In this document: positions 1 through 8,901 of the stretch, one piece after another | How positions within the stretch are numbered: position 1 is the stretch's first letter | How the letters are laid out: every line of letters starts with the position of its first letter | DNA from: Chryseobacterium gwangjuense | Lineage (GTDB): Bacteria; Bacteroidota; Bacteroidia; Flavobacteriales; Weeksellaceae | Direction: 5' to 3' | Length of the DNA: 64,000 nt | NCBI RefSeq assembly: GCF_021311115.1 | Contig: NZ_JAJTNP010000004.1 | Location: 124,001-188,000 of the forward strand | Translations under genes and position numbers: made by a program | Notes under the pieces: generated by a model | What the model saw: only the letters and a program-made list of their open reading frames with translations | What the model was told of the DNA's origin: nothing | Databases searched by the model: none

Positions 1-707
1 TTATTCCGGATCAGATAGGATTTGGAAAATCTTCAAAACCTCAAAATTATCAGTTTTCATTTTCTCAGTTGGCAGATAATACAAAAGCTATTTTAGATGA
101 GTTGAAAATTGATAAAGCCATTGTTTTAGGACATTCGATGGGAGGGATGGTCGCTACTAGATTTACTTTGTTGTATCCGGAAAAAGTTCAGAAACTCATT
201 CTCGAAAACCCGATCGGATTAGAAGATTATAAAACTTTTGCAGCGTATCAGACGATCGATCAGGCGTATCAATCAGAATTAAAAAATACAGCTGAGACTT
301 ATAAAAATTATCAGTTAAAATTTTATTACGATAATAAATGGAAAGAGGAATATCAGTCTTGGCTGAATTTAATTGCCGGTTGGACTTTGCATCCGGATTA
401 TCCGAAAGTAGCTTGGGATGCGGCTTTAACTTCGGACATGATCTACAATCAACCGGTTTGTTATGAATTTAAAAATATTAAAACTCCGACCTTGTTAATC
501 ATTGGAACAAGAGACAGAACGGCGATAGGAAAAGACAGGACTCCAAAAGAACTTCAGCCGAAAATGGGGCAGTATCAGGAACTGGGAAAGAAAACACAAC
601 AACAAATCGAAGGTTCAAAATTGGTTGAAATTGAAAATGTAGGACATCTTCCGCATATTGAAGTCTATAATCAATTCTGGGCTGCGTTGTATGATTTTAT
701 TAAATAA
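1..707 (+). CDS. alpha/beta hydrolase, 5' end cut by window
   Basis: Alpha/beta-hydrolase fold enzyme, substrate unknown. The frame is open from the left edge, so the true start lies outside the window; a TTG at base 69 could be mistaken for a start but conserved-looking sequence (IPDQIGFGKS) lies upstream of it in frame. The nucleophile elbow GHSMGG has its Ser codon at 135-137, the acid is probably the Asp at 513-515 (GTRDRT) and the base the His at 645-647 (VGHLPH), giving a complete catalytic triad. It converges on rplS with a shared hairpin between them. The family (epoxide hydrolases, haloperoxidases, esterases) cannot be narrowed from this fragment. Confidence 0.85.
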   Translation, partial: IPDQIGFGKSSKPQNYQFSFSQLADNTKAILDELKIDKAIVLGHSMGGMVATRFTLLYPEKVQKLILENPIGLEDYKTFAAYQTIDQAYQSELKNTAETYKNYQLKFYYDNKWKEEYQSWLNLIAGWTLHPDYPKVAWDAALTSDMIYNQPVCYEFKNIKTPTLLIIGTRDRTAIGKDRTPKELQPKMGQYQELGKKTQQQIEGSKLVEIENVGHLPHIEVYNQFWAALYDFIK

Positions 708-724
708 AGAAAAGCCGTAAAAAT

Positions 725-759
725 AAAAAGAGACTCCTAAAAATTAGCAGTCTCTTTTT
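725..759. terminator. bidirectional hairpin terminator between hydrolase and rplS
   Basis: An 11-bp perfect stem (AAAAAGAGACT / AGTCTCTTTTT) with a 13-base loop lies between two converging genes. The A-rich left arm and T-rich right arm let it work on either strand. Confidence 0.75.
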
Positions 760-778
760 GTATGTATTGTTGTCTGAA

Positions 779-1135
779 TTATTTCTTCTTGTAAGCAGCG
801 TCTTTAATTCTAGCTTTCTTACCTCTAAGATCTCTGAAGTAATAGATTCTAGATCTTCTAACTCTACCTCTTCTATCAACTTCAATTTTTTGTAAAGCTG
901 GCATGTTGATTGGGAATACTCTCTCAACACCTACATCTCCACTCATTTTTCTGATAGTGAAAGTTTTTGTAGAACCAGTACCTCTTAATTGGATAACTGT
1001 TCCTTTGAAGAACTGAGTTCTAGTCTTTTGTCCTTCTTTAATTTCGTAATACACAGTAATTGTATCACCTGCTTTGAATTCAGGGAATTCTTTTTTCGCA
1101 ATGTACTTGTCTTGTACGTACTTTAATAAATCCAT
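779..1135 (-). CDS. rplS: 50S ribosomal protein L19
   Basis: Large-subunit ribosomal protein bL19, which lies at the 30S-50S interface. The 118-residue product is of normal length and carries the family hallmarks: FKAGDTITV near residues 20-28, the GTVIQLRG segment, RKMSGDVGVERVFP, and the basic C-terminal RRGRVRRSRIYYFRDLRGKKARI block. It stands alone here rather than with trmD and rimM as in many other bacteria. A good promoter and a short structured leader precede it. The identification is secure. Confidence 0.97.
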   Translation of the reverse strand: MDLLKYVQDKYIAKKEFPEFKAGDTITVYYEIKEGQKTRTQFFKGTVIQLRGTGSTKTFTIRKMSGDVGVERVFPINMPALQKIEVDRRGRVRRSRIYYFRDLRGKKARIKDAAYKKK

Positions 1136-1203
1136 TATTAATAAATAAAATGTTAAAGCTAAGCAACTTACACGCTTATCGTCAGAGGTTGAATAACAGG
1201 ATG

Positions 1204-1234
1204 CAAAAATATAACTTTTTTATATAAAAACCAA
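1204..1234 (-). promoter_or_regulatory. rplS promoter (TTG, 20 bases, TATTTTTG)
   Basis: Reading the minus strand, a TTG (plus-strand CAA at 1232-1234) is followed after 20 bases by TATTTTTG (plus-strand 1204-1211), an exact match to the Bacteroidetes -33/-7 consensus with TAnnTTTG. Transcription would begin close to base 1199, leaving a leader of roughly 60 bases before rplS. Confidence 0.65.
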
Positions 1235-1378
1235 TACTTTACATAATATTTTTGAATAAAATTTAGGCAGAAAAAATAAAAAGCTTTTCTATTTTTCAAA
1301 ATAATGCATTGGAAGAAGTCGTTTTCGCAGTTTCATAAAAATGTTTAAATTTAGAACTCAAAATTTAATAGCAAAATA

Positions 1379-2080
1379 ATGATAGATAAAAGAGTAAAAA
1401 ATGCAAAGGAAGCCATCGAAGGAATTCAGGATGGAATGACCTTGATGTTGGGTGGATTTGGTCTTTGCGGCATTCCTGAAAACTCAATTAATGCTTTGGT
1501 AGAGAGTGATGTAAAAGATCTTACATGTATTTCAAATAATGCGGGTGTTGATGATTTCGGATTAGGATTGTTGCTTCATAAAAGACAAATAAAGAAGATG
1601 ATTTCTTCTTACGTAGGGGAAAATGCAGAATTTGAAAGACAAATGCTTTCCGGAGAATTAGACGTAGAATTGACTCCTCAAGGGACTTTGGCGGAAAAAT
1701 GCAGAGCTGCTCAGGCAGGAATTCCTGCTTTTTACACACCAGCAGGTTTCGGAACTGAAGTGGCAGAAGGAAAAGAAGTGAAAAATTTCAAAGGTAAACC
1801 TCATATTCTTGAACATGCTTATGAAGCAGATTATTCAATCGTAAAAGCTTGGAAAGGGGATCATGCAGGAAATCTGATTTTTAAAGGTTCGGCGAGAAAT
1901 TTCAATCATCCGATGGCCGGAGCAGGAAAAATCACCATTGCAGAAGTAGAAGAACTGGTAGAACCGGGAGAATTAGACCCGAATGAGATTCATATTCCGG
2001 GAATTATGATCCAAAGAATTTTCCAGGGAGAAAAATTTGAAAAAAGAATCGAACAGAGAACTGTAAGAAAAAAAGATTAA
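1379..2080 (+). CDS. scoA: 3-oxoacid CoA-transferase subunit A
   Basis: Alpha subunit of succinyl-CoA:3-ketoacid CoA-transferase, which moves CoA from succinyl-CoA to acetoacetate in ketone-body and leucine breakdown. The 233-residue length fits the small bacterial subunit, and the glycine-rich [10 protein letters not shown] (residues 25-34) is the CoA-transferase family I signature near the N-terminus. [21 protein letters not shown] is also typical. The partner subunit is encoded 2.8 kb downstream on the same strand, with two opposite-strand genes in between, so the two cannot share a simple operon. A strong hairpin terminator follows the stop. Confidence 0.93.
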   Translation: MIDKRVKNAKEAIEGIQDGMTLMLGGFGLCGIPENSINALVESDVKDLTCISNNAGVDDFGLGLLLHKRQIKKMISSYVGENAEFERQMLSGELDVELTPQGTLAEKCRAAQAGIPAFYTPAGFGTEVAEGKEVKNFKGKPHILEHAYEADYSIVKAWKGDHAGNLIFKGSARNFNHPMAGAGKITIAEVEELVEPGELDPNEIHIPGIMIQRIFQGEKFEKRIEQRTVRKKD

Positions 2081-2110
2081 CATTTTTGATTGACAGTGAT
2101 TCAAAAAATA

Positions 2111-2149
2111 AAAAAATTACCCCGAGAACTATTTTCGGGGTAATTTTTT
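2111..2149 (+). terminator. scoA terminator
   Basis: A perfect 15-bp stem (left arm 2111-2125, right arm 2135-2149) centred on ACCCCGA/TCGGGGT, with a 9-base loop and the T tract inside the right arm. The A-rich left arm could also serve the minus strand. Confidence 0.85.
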
Positions 2150-2241
2150 ATCAGTTAGTTCTTATTCGGAATGAAGCAAACGTGTAATGGAGAATCTTTA
2201 TCCACAATCATTTAAACCTCCAGCATCCATCAACTAACTTC

Positions 2242-2922
2242 CTACAATCTATACCCAATCCTCAATCCAACACAAAAATTAAATACATTTCCGGAACTTT
2301 CTTCTAAATCTAATCGTTTAAAAAGTGGAACTGTATCACTTCCAATGATTTGATCTTTCGTTTTATCATATTCAATATCAACATTATTTATTTTTCGTTC
2401 CATCATTCCCAATCCTATATAAGGTTCCAAAATGATTTTCTTTGATACTGAAATTTGGTTTCCGAACATGATATTAAAACCTTTTGCTGTTCTTTTCGTT
2501 CCAAAATAATCTGTATATTGCTTTGAATCATCATCTTTCGGCGAATACTCTAAAGAATTGGAACTCTCGTTTTCACGATAAAAAAGCTGCAATCCGACAT
2601 AGAATTCATTTCTTTTAGATTCAGTTCTTGAATTGATGAATTTGAATACATAAACCCTTCCTTCAAGATTTGTTTTAAAACCTTTTGATTTCAATATGAT
2701 TTTATCCGGTTGATTAAAATCATACAATTGATATCCAAATTCAGCATTTACGCTGAAATAGGGACTTATTTTTCTTTCAGCAGAAATTTGTAACGTCGGA
2801 TAAGACACAACATCCACCAGCTGCGTCGCATTCAATTTTAAAATCCAATTGCTCTCTTTCGATTCTTGTGCAAAAATTAAAGTTGAAAATGGTAAAATAA
2901 GAAGGGTTAAAAGTTTTTTCAT
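2242..2922 (-). CDS. secreted, predicted outer-membrane beta-barrel protein
   Basis: I do not recognise a named family. The 226-residue product starts with a signal peptide (MKKLLTLLILPFSTLIFAQ, cleavage expected after the Ala of FAQ) and then alternates polar and hydrophobic residues in strands ending in VGLRIGYRL, the C-terminal pattern of small porin-like barrels. It starts 15 bases after the stop of the upstream ABC exporter and is probably cotranscribed, which suggests a role at the envelope related to that exporter, but this is inference. Confidence 0.6.
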   Translation of the reverse strand: MKKLLTLLILPFSTLIFAQESKESNWILKLNATQLVDVVSYPTLQISAERKISPYFSVNAEFGYQLYDFNQPDKIILKSKGFKTNLEGRVYVFKFINSRTESKRNEFYVGLQLFYRENESSNSLEYSPKDDDSKQYTDYFGTKRTAKGFNIMFGNQISVSKKIILEPYIGLGMMERKINNVDIEYDKTKDQIIGSDTVPLFKRLDLEESSGNVFNFCVGLRIGYRL

Positions 2923-2937
2923 TGAAATTAGTTTATG

Positions 2938-4740
2938 TTAAGCCTGTGTTTCCGCAGTTTTCCTTTCCCCGATCTGCTGTCTCCACATGGCGTAATATAA
3001 GCCTTTTTCTTCAATTAACTGTAAATGAGAACCCGTTTCTATCACTTGCCCGCGTTCCAGAACATAAATTCTGTCTGCATGCATAATCGTGCTTAATCTG
3101 TGCGCAATAAGAACCGTAATTTGTTCTTTTTCCTTTGAAATTTCTTTAATAGTTGTTGTAATCTCTTCTTCTGTGATGCTGTCTAATGCAGAAGTCGCCT
3201 CATCAAAAATAAGTAAATGCGGCTTTCTCAATAAAGCTCTTGCAATGGCAATTCTCTGCTTTTCACCCCCGCTTAATTTTAATCCGCCTTCACCGATTAC
3301 CGTTTCTATCCCGTTTTCTGCACGTTCTAAAAGCGCTGTACAGCTGGATTTTTTTAATGCTAATTGTAAATCCTCATCAGTTGCAGCAGGATTTACGAAC
3401 AAAAGATTCTCTTTGATGGTTCCGGCAAAAAGCTGGGTATCCTGTGTTACAAAACCAATTTGATTTCTTAGTTCATCGAAATCAAATTCTTTCCCGTTAA
3501 TATGATTATAAAAAATAGAACCTTCCTGAGGTCTGTACAAACCAACCAGTAATTTAACCAATGTACTTTTTCCTGAACCACTTGGTCCGACAAAAGCAAT
3601 GGTTTCCCCATTTTTTACAGCAAAGGAAATAGAATTCAACGCTTTATAATGAGCAGTCTGATGCTGAAAAGAAACTTTTTGGAATTCCAGTTCTTCGATA
3701 GCTCCGATTTTCTTTGGTTTCAACGGTTTCGGTTCAACCTCTTTTTTCATTACTTTGTCGAAATTATTCAAAGAAGCCTGAGCTTCACGGTAAGAGATAA
3801 TAATATTCCCGATTTCCTGCATCGGTCCGAAAATAAAGAATCCGTAGAACATCAATGATAAATACTGTCCTGGAGTTACAATATTTTTAAAAATCAACAA
3901 TAATAAAGTGAACGTAATGGTTTGCTGTAAAAAGTTAACCAATGTTCCCTGCACAAAACTTAAAGAACGGATGCTTTTTACTTTTCTTAATTCCAAATTC
4001 AGGATTTTGTACGTATTGTTGTTCAGACGTTCCACTTCTTGATTGGTCAATCCTAAACTTTTTACAATTTCGATATTTCTAAGACTTTCAGTCGTACTTC
4101 CGGCTAAATTGGTGGTTTCCTTTACAATATTTTTCTGAATGGTTTTAATTCTCTTACTTAATAGATTAGTAACCACAGCAATAAGAACAATTCCCACCAC
4201 ATAAACAGGCATGATCGTCCAATGCAGGCGAATTGCATACACTGAAACGAAGATGATGCTTACCAAAATCCCGAAAAATACATTAATGAAATTATTGATA
4301 AACTTTACTGAATCCTCACGAACTTTAGTTAAAATAGAAAGTGTTTCACCACTTCTCTGGTCTTCAAATTCCTGGAAAGGCAGTCTCATAGAATGCTTTA
4401 AACCATCAGTGAAAATCTGAGCTCCAAACTTTTGAATAATTACATTCACTACATAATCCTGAAATGCTTTTGCAATTCGGCTTACCATTGCTGTTCCGAC
4501 AAGCAATCCTAGAAAATAGAATACCCCATGATAGATATCGGTTCCGTAAAGGTATTCATTCAGATTTCTGGGAAGTAACTCTCCCTTATCAAAATAGTTA
4601 GGATGGTTAACCAGCTTGTCTAATATATTTCCGGTAATTGCCGGAGCAAATAATGAAAACACCTGATTGATTGAGGCTAATAAAAGAGATACTAATATCA
4701 GCCATTTATATGGTTTTAAATAGTTTAATAAAATTTTCAT
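2938..4740 (-). CDS. ABC transporter, fused permease and ATPase (exporter type)
   Basis: Homodimeric-type ABC exporter of 600 residues. The N-terminal half is a six-helix transmembrane domain and the C-terminal half the nucleotide-binding domain, with Walker A GPSGSGKST (about residue 385), Q-loop in GFVTQDTQLF, signature LSGGEKQR (about 490), Walker B LLIFDEATSALD (about 515) and the H-loop AHRLST. The family (MsbA/LmrA-like) exports lipids, drugs or peptides; the substrate cannot be read from sequence. It is the first gene of a two-gene minus-strand unit and lies between the two CoA-transferase subunit genes. On the minus strand, a TAAATTTG box (plus-strand 4760-4767) sits just upstream as a likely -7 element. 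Confidence 0.9.
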   Translation of the reverse strand: MKILLNYLKPYKWLILVSLLLASINQVFSLFAPAITGNILDKLVNHPNYFDKGELLPRNLNEYLYGTDIYHGVFYFLGLLVGTAMVSRIAKAFQDYVVNVIIQKFGAQIFTDGLKHSMRLPFQEFEDQRSGETLSILTKVREDSVKFINNFINVFFGILVSIIFVSVYAIRLHWTIMPVYVVGIVLIAVVTNLLSKRIKTIQKNIVKETTNLAGSTTESLRNIEIVKSLGLTNQEVERLNNNTYKILNLELRKVKSIRSLSFVQGTLVNFLQQTITFTLLLLIFKNIVTPGQYLSLMFYGFFIFGPMQEIGNIIISYREAQASLNNFDKVMKKEVEPKPLKPKKIGAIEELEFQKVSFQHQTAHYKALNSISFAVKNGETIAFVGPSGSGKSTLVKLLVGLYRPQEGSIFYNHINGKEFDFDELRNQIGFVTQDTQLFAGTIKENLLFVNPAATDEDLQLALKKSSCTALLERAENGIETVIGEGGLKLSGGEKQRIAIARALLRKPHLLIFDEATSALDSITEEEITTTIKEISKEKEQITVLIAHRLSTIMHADRIYVLERGQVIETGSHLQLIEEKGLYYAMWRQQIGERKTAETQA

Positions 4741-4863
4741 TCGTAAAATTAAAAGTTCACAAATTTACAACAAATTGAAAAGCAAAAATTATCATAGGAT
4801 AAGAAAAGAAACTATTTCATAATTCTGAAAAAATGGCTAATTTGGCGGGATTAAGATTATGCT

Positions 4864-5517
4864 ATGCTAACTAAAGAACAAATTGCACAAAGAATTTCCA
4901 GAGAAGTAAAAGATGGGTATTATGTAAACTTAGGAATTGGAATTCCAACATTGGTCGCAAACTACGTTCCGGACAATCTTTCCGTCGAATTTCAGAGTGA
5001 AAACGGAGTTTTGGGAATGGGGCCGTTTCCTTTTGAAGGAGAAGAAGATGCAGATATCATCAATGCCGGAAAACAGACGATAACGATTCTGGATGGAGGT
5101 TCATTCTTCGACTCAGCTTTCAGTTTCGGGATGATCCGTGCTCAAAAAGTGGATTTGACTATTCTTGGAGCTATGGAAGTTTCTGAAAATGGAGATATTG
5201 CCAACTGGAAAATTCCTGGAAAAATGGTAAAAGGAATGGGAGGTGCAATGGATTTGGTGGCTTCGGCAGAAAATATTATTGTTGCGATGATGCACGTTAA
5301 TAAGGCTGGAGAAAGTAAAATTCTTAAAAAATGTTCACTTCCTTTAACGGGGGTAAATTGTGTGAAAAGAGTCGTTACAGAATTAGCGGTTTTAGATGTA
5401 ACTCCGGCTGGTTTCAAGCTTGTTGAAAGAGCTCCGGGAGTTTCAGTAGAACACATTATTCAATCTACAGAAGCTGATTTGATTATTGAAGGCGAAATTC
5501 CTGAAATGCAATTCTAA
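4864..5517 (+). CDS. scoB: 3-oxoacid CoA-transferase subunit B
   Basis: Beta subunit of succinyl-CoA:3-ketoacid CoA-transferase, 217 residues. The catalytic glutamate that forms the enzyme-CoA thioester is E46 in SENGVLG (residues 45-51), followed by the expected DADIINAGKQTIT segment and GGAMDLV. It must pair with the alpha subunit encoded upstream; the two genes point the same way but are parted by a minus-strand ABC transporter and barrel protein. It has its own terminator. The function is secure. Confidence 0.94.
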   Translation: MLTKEQIAQRISREVKDGYYVNLGIGIPTLVANYVPDNLSVEFQSENGVLGMGPFPFEGEEDADIINAGKQTITILDGGSFFDSAFSFGMIRAQKVDLTILGAMEVSENGDIANWKIPGKMVKGMGGAMDLVASAENIIVAMMHVNKAGESKILKKCSLPLTGVNCVKRVVTELAVLDVTPAGFKLVERAPGVSVEHIIQSTEADLIIEGEIPEMQF

Positions 5518-5527
5518 AATATAAAAG

Positions 5528-5558
5528 AAAGCCTTGTCGATGTGACAAGGCTTTTTTA
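5528..5558 (+). terminator. scoB terminator
   Basis: An 11-bp perfect stem (AAAGCCTTGTC / GACAAGGCTTT) with the five-base loop GATGT, followed by a T run, starting about ten bases after the stop codon. Confidence 0.85.
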
Positions 5559-5583
5559 TTGAGAATATTTCAGATAAAAATAG

Positions 5584-5679
5584 ATGCTTCGACTTCGCTC
5601 AGCATGACACCGCTAAAAAATAACCGTTTAAATATTGCGGATAGTATTAGAAATATCATGCCGAGCGAAGTCGAAGCAT
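5584..5679. repeat. palindromic intergenic element, family A copy 1
   Basis: Two 24-base arms (5584-5607 and 5656-5679) are inverted copies with one mismatch. The core is GCTTCGACTTCGCTCAGCAT. The 48-base centre is unrelated in sequence to the other copies. Two further copies at 17786-17862 and 44082-44158 share the core GCTTCGACTCCGCTCAG and its complement. Each lies in a gap between genes. It looks like a REP- or MITE-like dispersed element. Confidence 0.75.
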
Positions 5680-5701
5680 TTTCATTTTCAAAGTAAAAAC
5701 A

Positions 5702-6508
5702 TTACTTTCCATCCTGTGCTCCAAAAACCTTCTGCAAAATACTGGTAGTTCTCATTGCTGGCGTATTTCTGATTCCGCCCTCTTTTTCAGCAACCATTTT
5801 GAAAACTCCATTGATGGTTTCTGTGGTTACATATTCGTTAAGATCAGTGGTTACAGCTTGTCCTGTCAAAGTATTATATTTTGAAATAATATTTTTCCAC
5901 AAAGTATCTGCACCTACTTTTCCTAGAGAAGCTTTTACTTTCGGCTGAAAAGCTGTAAATAACTGAGTCTGGGTCTTGGTTTGTAGATAATTCGTTGCCG
6001 CATTATCATTTCCGAGTAAAATATTTTTAGCATCTGTGATGGTCATGGAAGTGATGGCTTTAGTAAAAATAGGCGCAGCTTCCGTTACGGCATCTTCCGC
6101 AGCTCTGTTTAATAGTTTTACTCCTTGATCAGCCAGGCTGCCCAAACCAACAGAACGCAATGTCGTATCAATAGTTCGCAATTTTTCCGGCATTAAGATT
6201 TTTACAGCTTCATTTTTCAGGAAACCATCAGTTACACTTAGTTTTTTTACTCCTTCATTCACGCCAAGGCTTAGCGCTTCCTTTAGTCCTGATGAAATCT
6301 GTGTGGAAGTAAGACTTCCTAGATTAATCGGTGATGTTGTAGTGGTGGTTTTGGGAGTTGTTGTAGAAGATGTTGATCCGGTTGTTTTAGGATTATTCAG
6401 GTCAATGCCTGTTTTATCTTTTACGGTAGATTTTATTACATCTAAAATTTGCGCTTGTGTCGAAACTGAAAATAATAACATTCCAACCAGTACAATTGTT
6501 TTTTTCAT
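5702..6508 (-). CDS. DUF4197 secreted protein
   Basis: The 268-residue product has a signal peptide (MKKTIVLVGMLLFSVSTQAQ) and a Ser/Thr/Pro-rich linker (about residues 37-63) leading into a helical domain that matches DUF4197: LKEALSLGVNEGVKKL, LPEKLR-like MPEKLRTI, DAKNILLGNDNAATNYLQ, and the KVGADTLWKN and TINGVFKMVAEKEG segments. DUF4197 proteins are common in Bacteroidetes and Proteobacteria and have no assigned function. It is transcribed alone, facing away from the hexosaminidase gene. Confidence 0.8.
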   Translation of the reverse strand: MKKTIVLVGMLLFSVSTQAQILDVIKSTVKDKTGIDLNNPKTTGSTSSTTTPKTTTTTSPINLGSLTSTQISSGLKEALSLGVNEGVKKLSVTDGFLKNEAVKILMPEKLRTIDTTLRSVGLGSLADQGVKLLNRAAEDAVTEAAPIFTKAITSMTITDAKNILLGNDNAATNYLQTKTQTQLFTAFQPKVKASLGKVGADTLWKNIISKYNTLTGQAVTTDLNEYVTTETINGVFKMVAEKEGGIRNTPAMRTTSILQKVFGAQDGK

Positions 6509-6614
6509 TGCCTATTTTATACAAAATTAGATATTTTCGGTTTTAATAAGTTAAATCAGCCCCTGAAATTTCAAAAAATAAGTATATTCGCTAAAATCAT
6601 CTTAATAGAATAAA

Positions 6615-8882
6615 ATGTTGCGTTTTTTACTGGTATTTACTGTATTTATTTCAAATCTTATTTTCTCCCAAACGAAACTGAATTTAATTCCTTATCCTCA
6701 AAAAGTAGAATTTTCGGAAGGAGATTTTGTGATTCCTGAAACCTTTATCCTAGACGGATATTTACCTAAAAAGGAAACTGAATATTTCAAAAAACGTATT
6801 GGAAGTGCAATGAAATTTGGTTCAGGCATAAAAGATGATAAGATGCACCTGACAGGCGCGCTGTACTTGCCATCATCAACACCTTTGAATGAACAACAAA
6901 ATAAAGAAAAATATACAATTGATATCTCTCCTGAACGTATTACAATCAATTATTATACAGAACAAGGATATTTTTTGGCTCTTCAGACATTAATTCAATT
7001 GTTTGAACAATATAAAGATTCAGGAAAGATTCCTGCCATGACAATCGAAGACGAGCCAAAATTCGCTTGGAGAGGAATGCATTTGGATGTTTGCCGTCAT
7101 TTCTTCACCGTTGCAGAAATAAAGCAGTATATCGATTATCTGGCCATGTATAAGCTGAATACTTTTCATTGGCATTTAACAGACGATCAGGGTTGGAGAA
7201 TTGAAATAAAAAAATATCCGAAGCTGACGCAAGTGGGTTCAAAACGAAAAGAATCGATGATCGGAGCTTACGTGGATAATACATTCGATGGAAAACCTTA
7301 CGGACCTTATTTTTATACGCAGGATCAAATTAAAGACGTTGTGAAATATGCTCAGGAAAGGCATATCACAGTGGTTCCGGAAATTGAAATGCCGGGTCAT
7401 GCGCTAGCTGCCCTGACTGCTTATCCGGAGCTGGCTTGTACAAAAGGTCCTTTTGAGCCGGCAACAAAATGGGGCGTTTTTGATGATGTTTTTTGTCCGA
7501 AAGATGAAACTTTTAAATTTTTAGAGAATGTTTTAAACGAGGTGATGGCACTTTTTCCTTCGGAATACATTCATATCGGAGGCGACGAATGTCCTAAAAC
7601 AAGATGGAAAGAATGTGCTCATTGTCAGGAACTGATTAAGAAAAATAATTTGAAGGATGAACATGGTTTGCAAAGCTATTTCATCCAGAGAATTGAAAAA
7701 TATGTTAATTCCAAAGGTCGAAAAATTATAGGATGGGATGAAATTTTGGAAGGTGGATTAGCACCCAATGCAGCTGTAATGAGTTGGACTGGGGTAAATG
7801 GCGGAATTGAAGCTGCAAAATCAGGACATTTTGCTGTAATGACACCGGGGTCTTATTGTTATTTCGATCATTATCAGGGAGATCCTGCTACAGAACCGAA
7901 TGCTTTTGGAGGATTTACACCACTGGATAAAGTGTATTCTTACAATCCGATTCCTGCTGAATTGAATGCAGATCAGGCAAAATTTATAAAAGGAGTTCAG
8001 GCGAACTTATGGACGGAATATATTTTAGATTTTAAACAGGTTCAGTATATGATTTTCCCGAGATTGTTTGCGCTTTCGGAAGTGGGTTGGGGAACATCAG
8101 ACCCTAAAAACTATAAAGAATTTGAAGGAAGAGTGATCAATCAGTTCAAAGTCTTGGATAAAATGGGGGTGAATTACGCTAAAAGCATTTATAATATTTC
8201 TGGAAAAGTGACAGCAGCAACTGATGGTGTTTCTTATGAACTTTCAACATCGCAAAATCCGAACGGAATCCGATATACATTGGATGGAACAGAACCAACA
8301 ACGAATTCTCAAACGTATAAAAATGCAATTCCGGTTTCGAAATCATTAACGATTAAATCAGCGTATTTTGAAAATGGACAATTAAAAAGTGCGGTTTCTT
8401 CACAGACTTTTACTGTTTCAAAAACAACAGGTAAAAAAATCACGCTGGAGCAGCAGCCAAACGAGAATTATTCTTTTGGAGGAGCTTTTACTTTGGTTGA
8501 CGGAATTATCGGAAATCAAAGACAGTTGGGAAAAACATGGTTAGGATTCCAGGGAAAAGATGTGGTGGCAACTATTGATTTTGGACAAAAAACTCAGTTC
8601 TCAGAAGTGTATTTTAACACGTTAGATAATAAAGGAAGCTGGATTCATTTTGCAAAATCTGCCCAGATTTTTATTTCTGACGATGGAACGAACTTTAAAA
8701 TGATTAAAGAAGTAGGAAAAGATGAAATTCTGAATGCAAAAGGGAAAATTAAACTGAATCTTGGAAATCAAAGCTCAAAATACATTAAAGTTAAAATCGA
8801 AAATGCGGGTATTATTCCTGCAGGAAATCCGGGTGCCGATTCAAAAGCTTGGCTTTTTGTAGATGAAATTGGTGTAAATTAG
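6615..8882 (+). CDS. secreted beta-N-acetylhexosaminidase, GH20
   Basis: Removes terminal GlcNAc or GalNAc from glycans by substrate-assisted catalysis. The 755-residue protein starts with a signal peptide ending ISNLIFSQ. It then has the GH20b N-terminal domain, a GH20 catalytic barrel from about residue 150 (FAWRGMHLDVCRHF) with the catalytic pair D324-E325 in HIGGDECPK, a chitobiase C-terminal-like segment (about 540-600, GIRYTLDGTEPTT) and a discoidin-like domain at the end. The neighbouring glycosylasparaginase and beta-mannosidase suggest glycoprotein N-glycan breakdown. The next gene follows after 19 bases and may be cotranscribed. Confidence 0.92.
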   Translation: MLRFLLVFTVFISNLIFSQTKLNLIPYPQKVEFSEGDFVIPETFILDGYLPKKETEYFKKRIGSAMKFGSGIKDDKMHLTGALYLPSSTPLNEQQNKEKYTIDISPERITINYYTEQGYFLALQTLIQLFEQYKDSGKIPAMTIEDEPKFAWRGMHLDVCRHFFTVAEIKQYIDYLAMYKLNTFHWHLTDDQGWRIEIKKYPKLTQVGSKRKESMIGAYVDNTFDGKPYGPYFYTQDQIKDVVKYAQERHITVVPEIEMPGHALAALTAYPELACTKGPFEPATKWGVFDDVFCPKDETFKFLENVLNEVMALFPSEYIHIGGDECPKTRWKECAHCQELIKKNNLKDEHGLQSYFIQRIEKYVNSKGRKIIGWDEILEGGLAPNAAVMSWTGVNGGIEAAKSGHFAVMTPGSYCYFDHYQGDPATEPNAFGGFTPLDKVYSYNPIPAELNADQAKFIKGVQANLWTEYILDFKQVQYMIFPRLFALSEVGWGTSDPKNYKEFEGRVINQFKVLDKMGVNYAKSIYNISGKVTAATDGVSYELSTSQNPNGIRYTLDGTEPTTNSQTYKNAIPVSKSLTIKSAYFENGQLKSAVSSQTFTVSKTTGKKITLEQQPNENYSFGGAFTLVDGIIGNQRQLGKTWLGFQGKDVVATIDFGQKTQFSEVYFNTLDNKGSWIHFAKSAQIFISDDGTNFKMIKEVGKDEILNAKGKIKLNLGNQSSKYIKVKIENAGIIPAGNPGADSKAWLFVDEIGVN

Positions 8883-8901
8883 TCTGGAATTTAATAGAAT
8901 T

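Noticed and set aside
69..71. TTG as start of the first hydrolase
   Set aside because: The frame continues upstream with sequence typical of the fold (GFGKS), so the gene enters from outside the window.
700..930. A 76-codon minus-strand frame overlapping the 3' end of rplS
   Set aside because: It overlaps the hydrolase stop, the terminator and the rplS end in another frame; it is a shadow.
3089..3463. Open frame of 124 codons on the plus strand inside the ABC exporter
   Set aside because: It lies antisense to strongly conserved ABC motifs and encodes a composition-shaped sequence with no recognisable domain. The same applies to other long antisense frames such as 5142-5456, 10029-10355, 11491-11859 and 33549-33923.
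6303..6400. Simple-sequence repeat in the DUF4197 gene
   Set aside because: The Thr/Ser-rich codons form a low-complexity linker, without an exact tandem unit.
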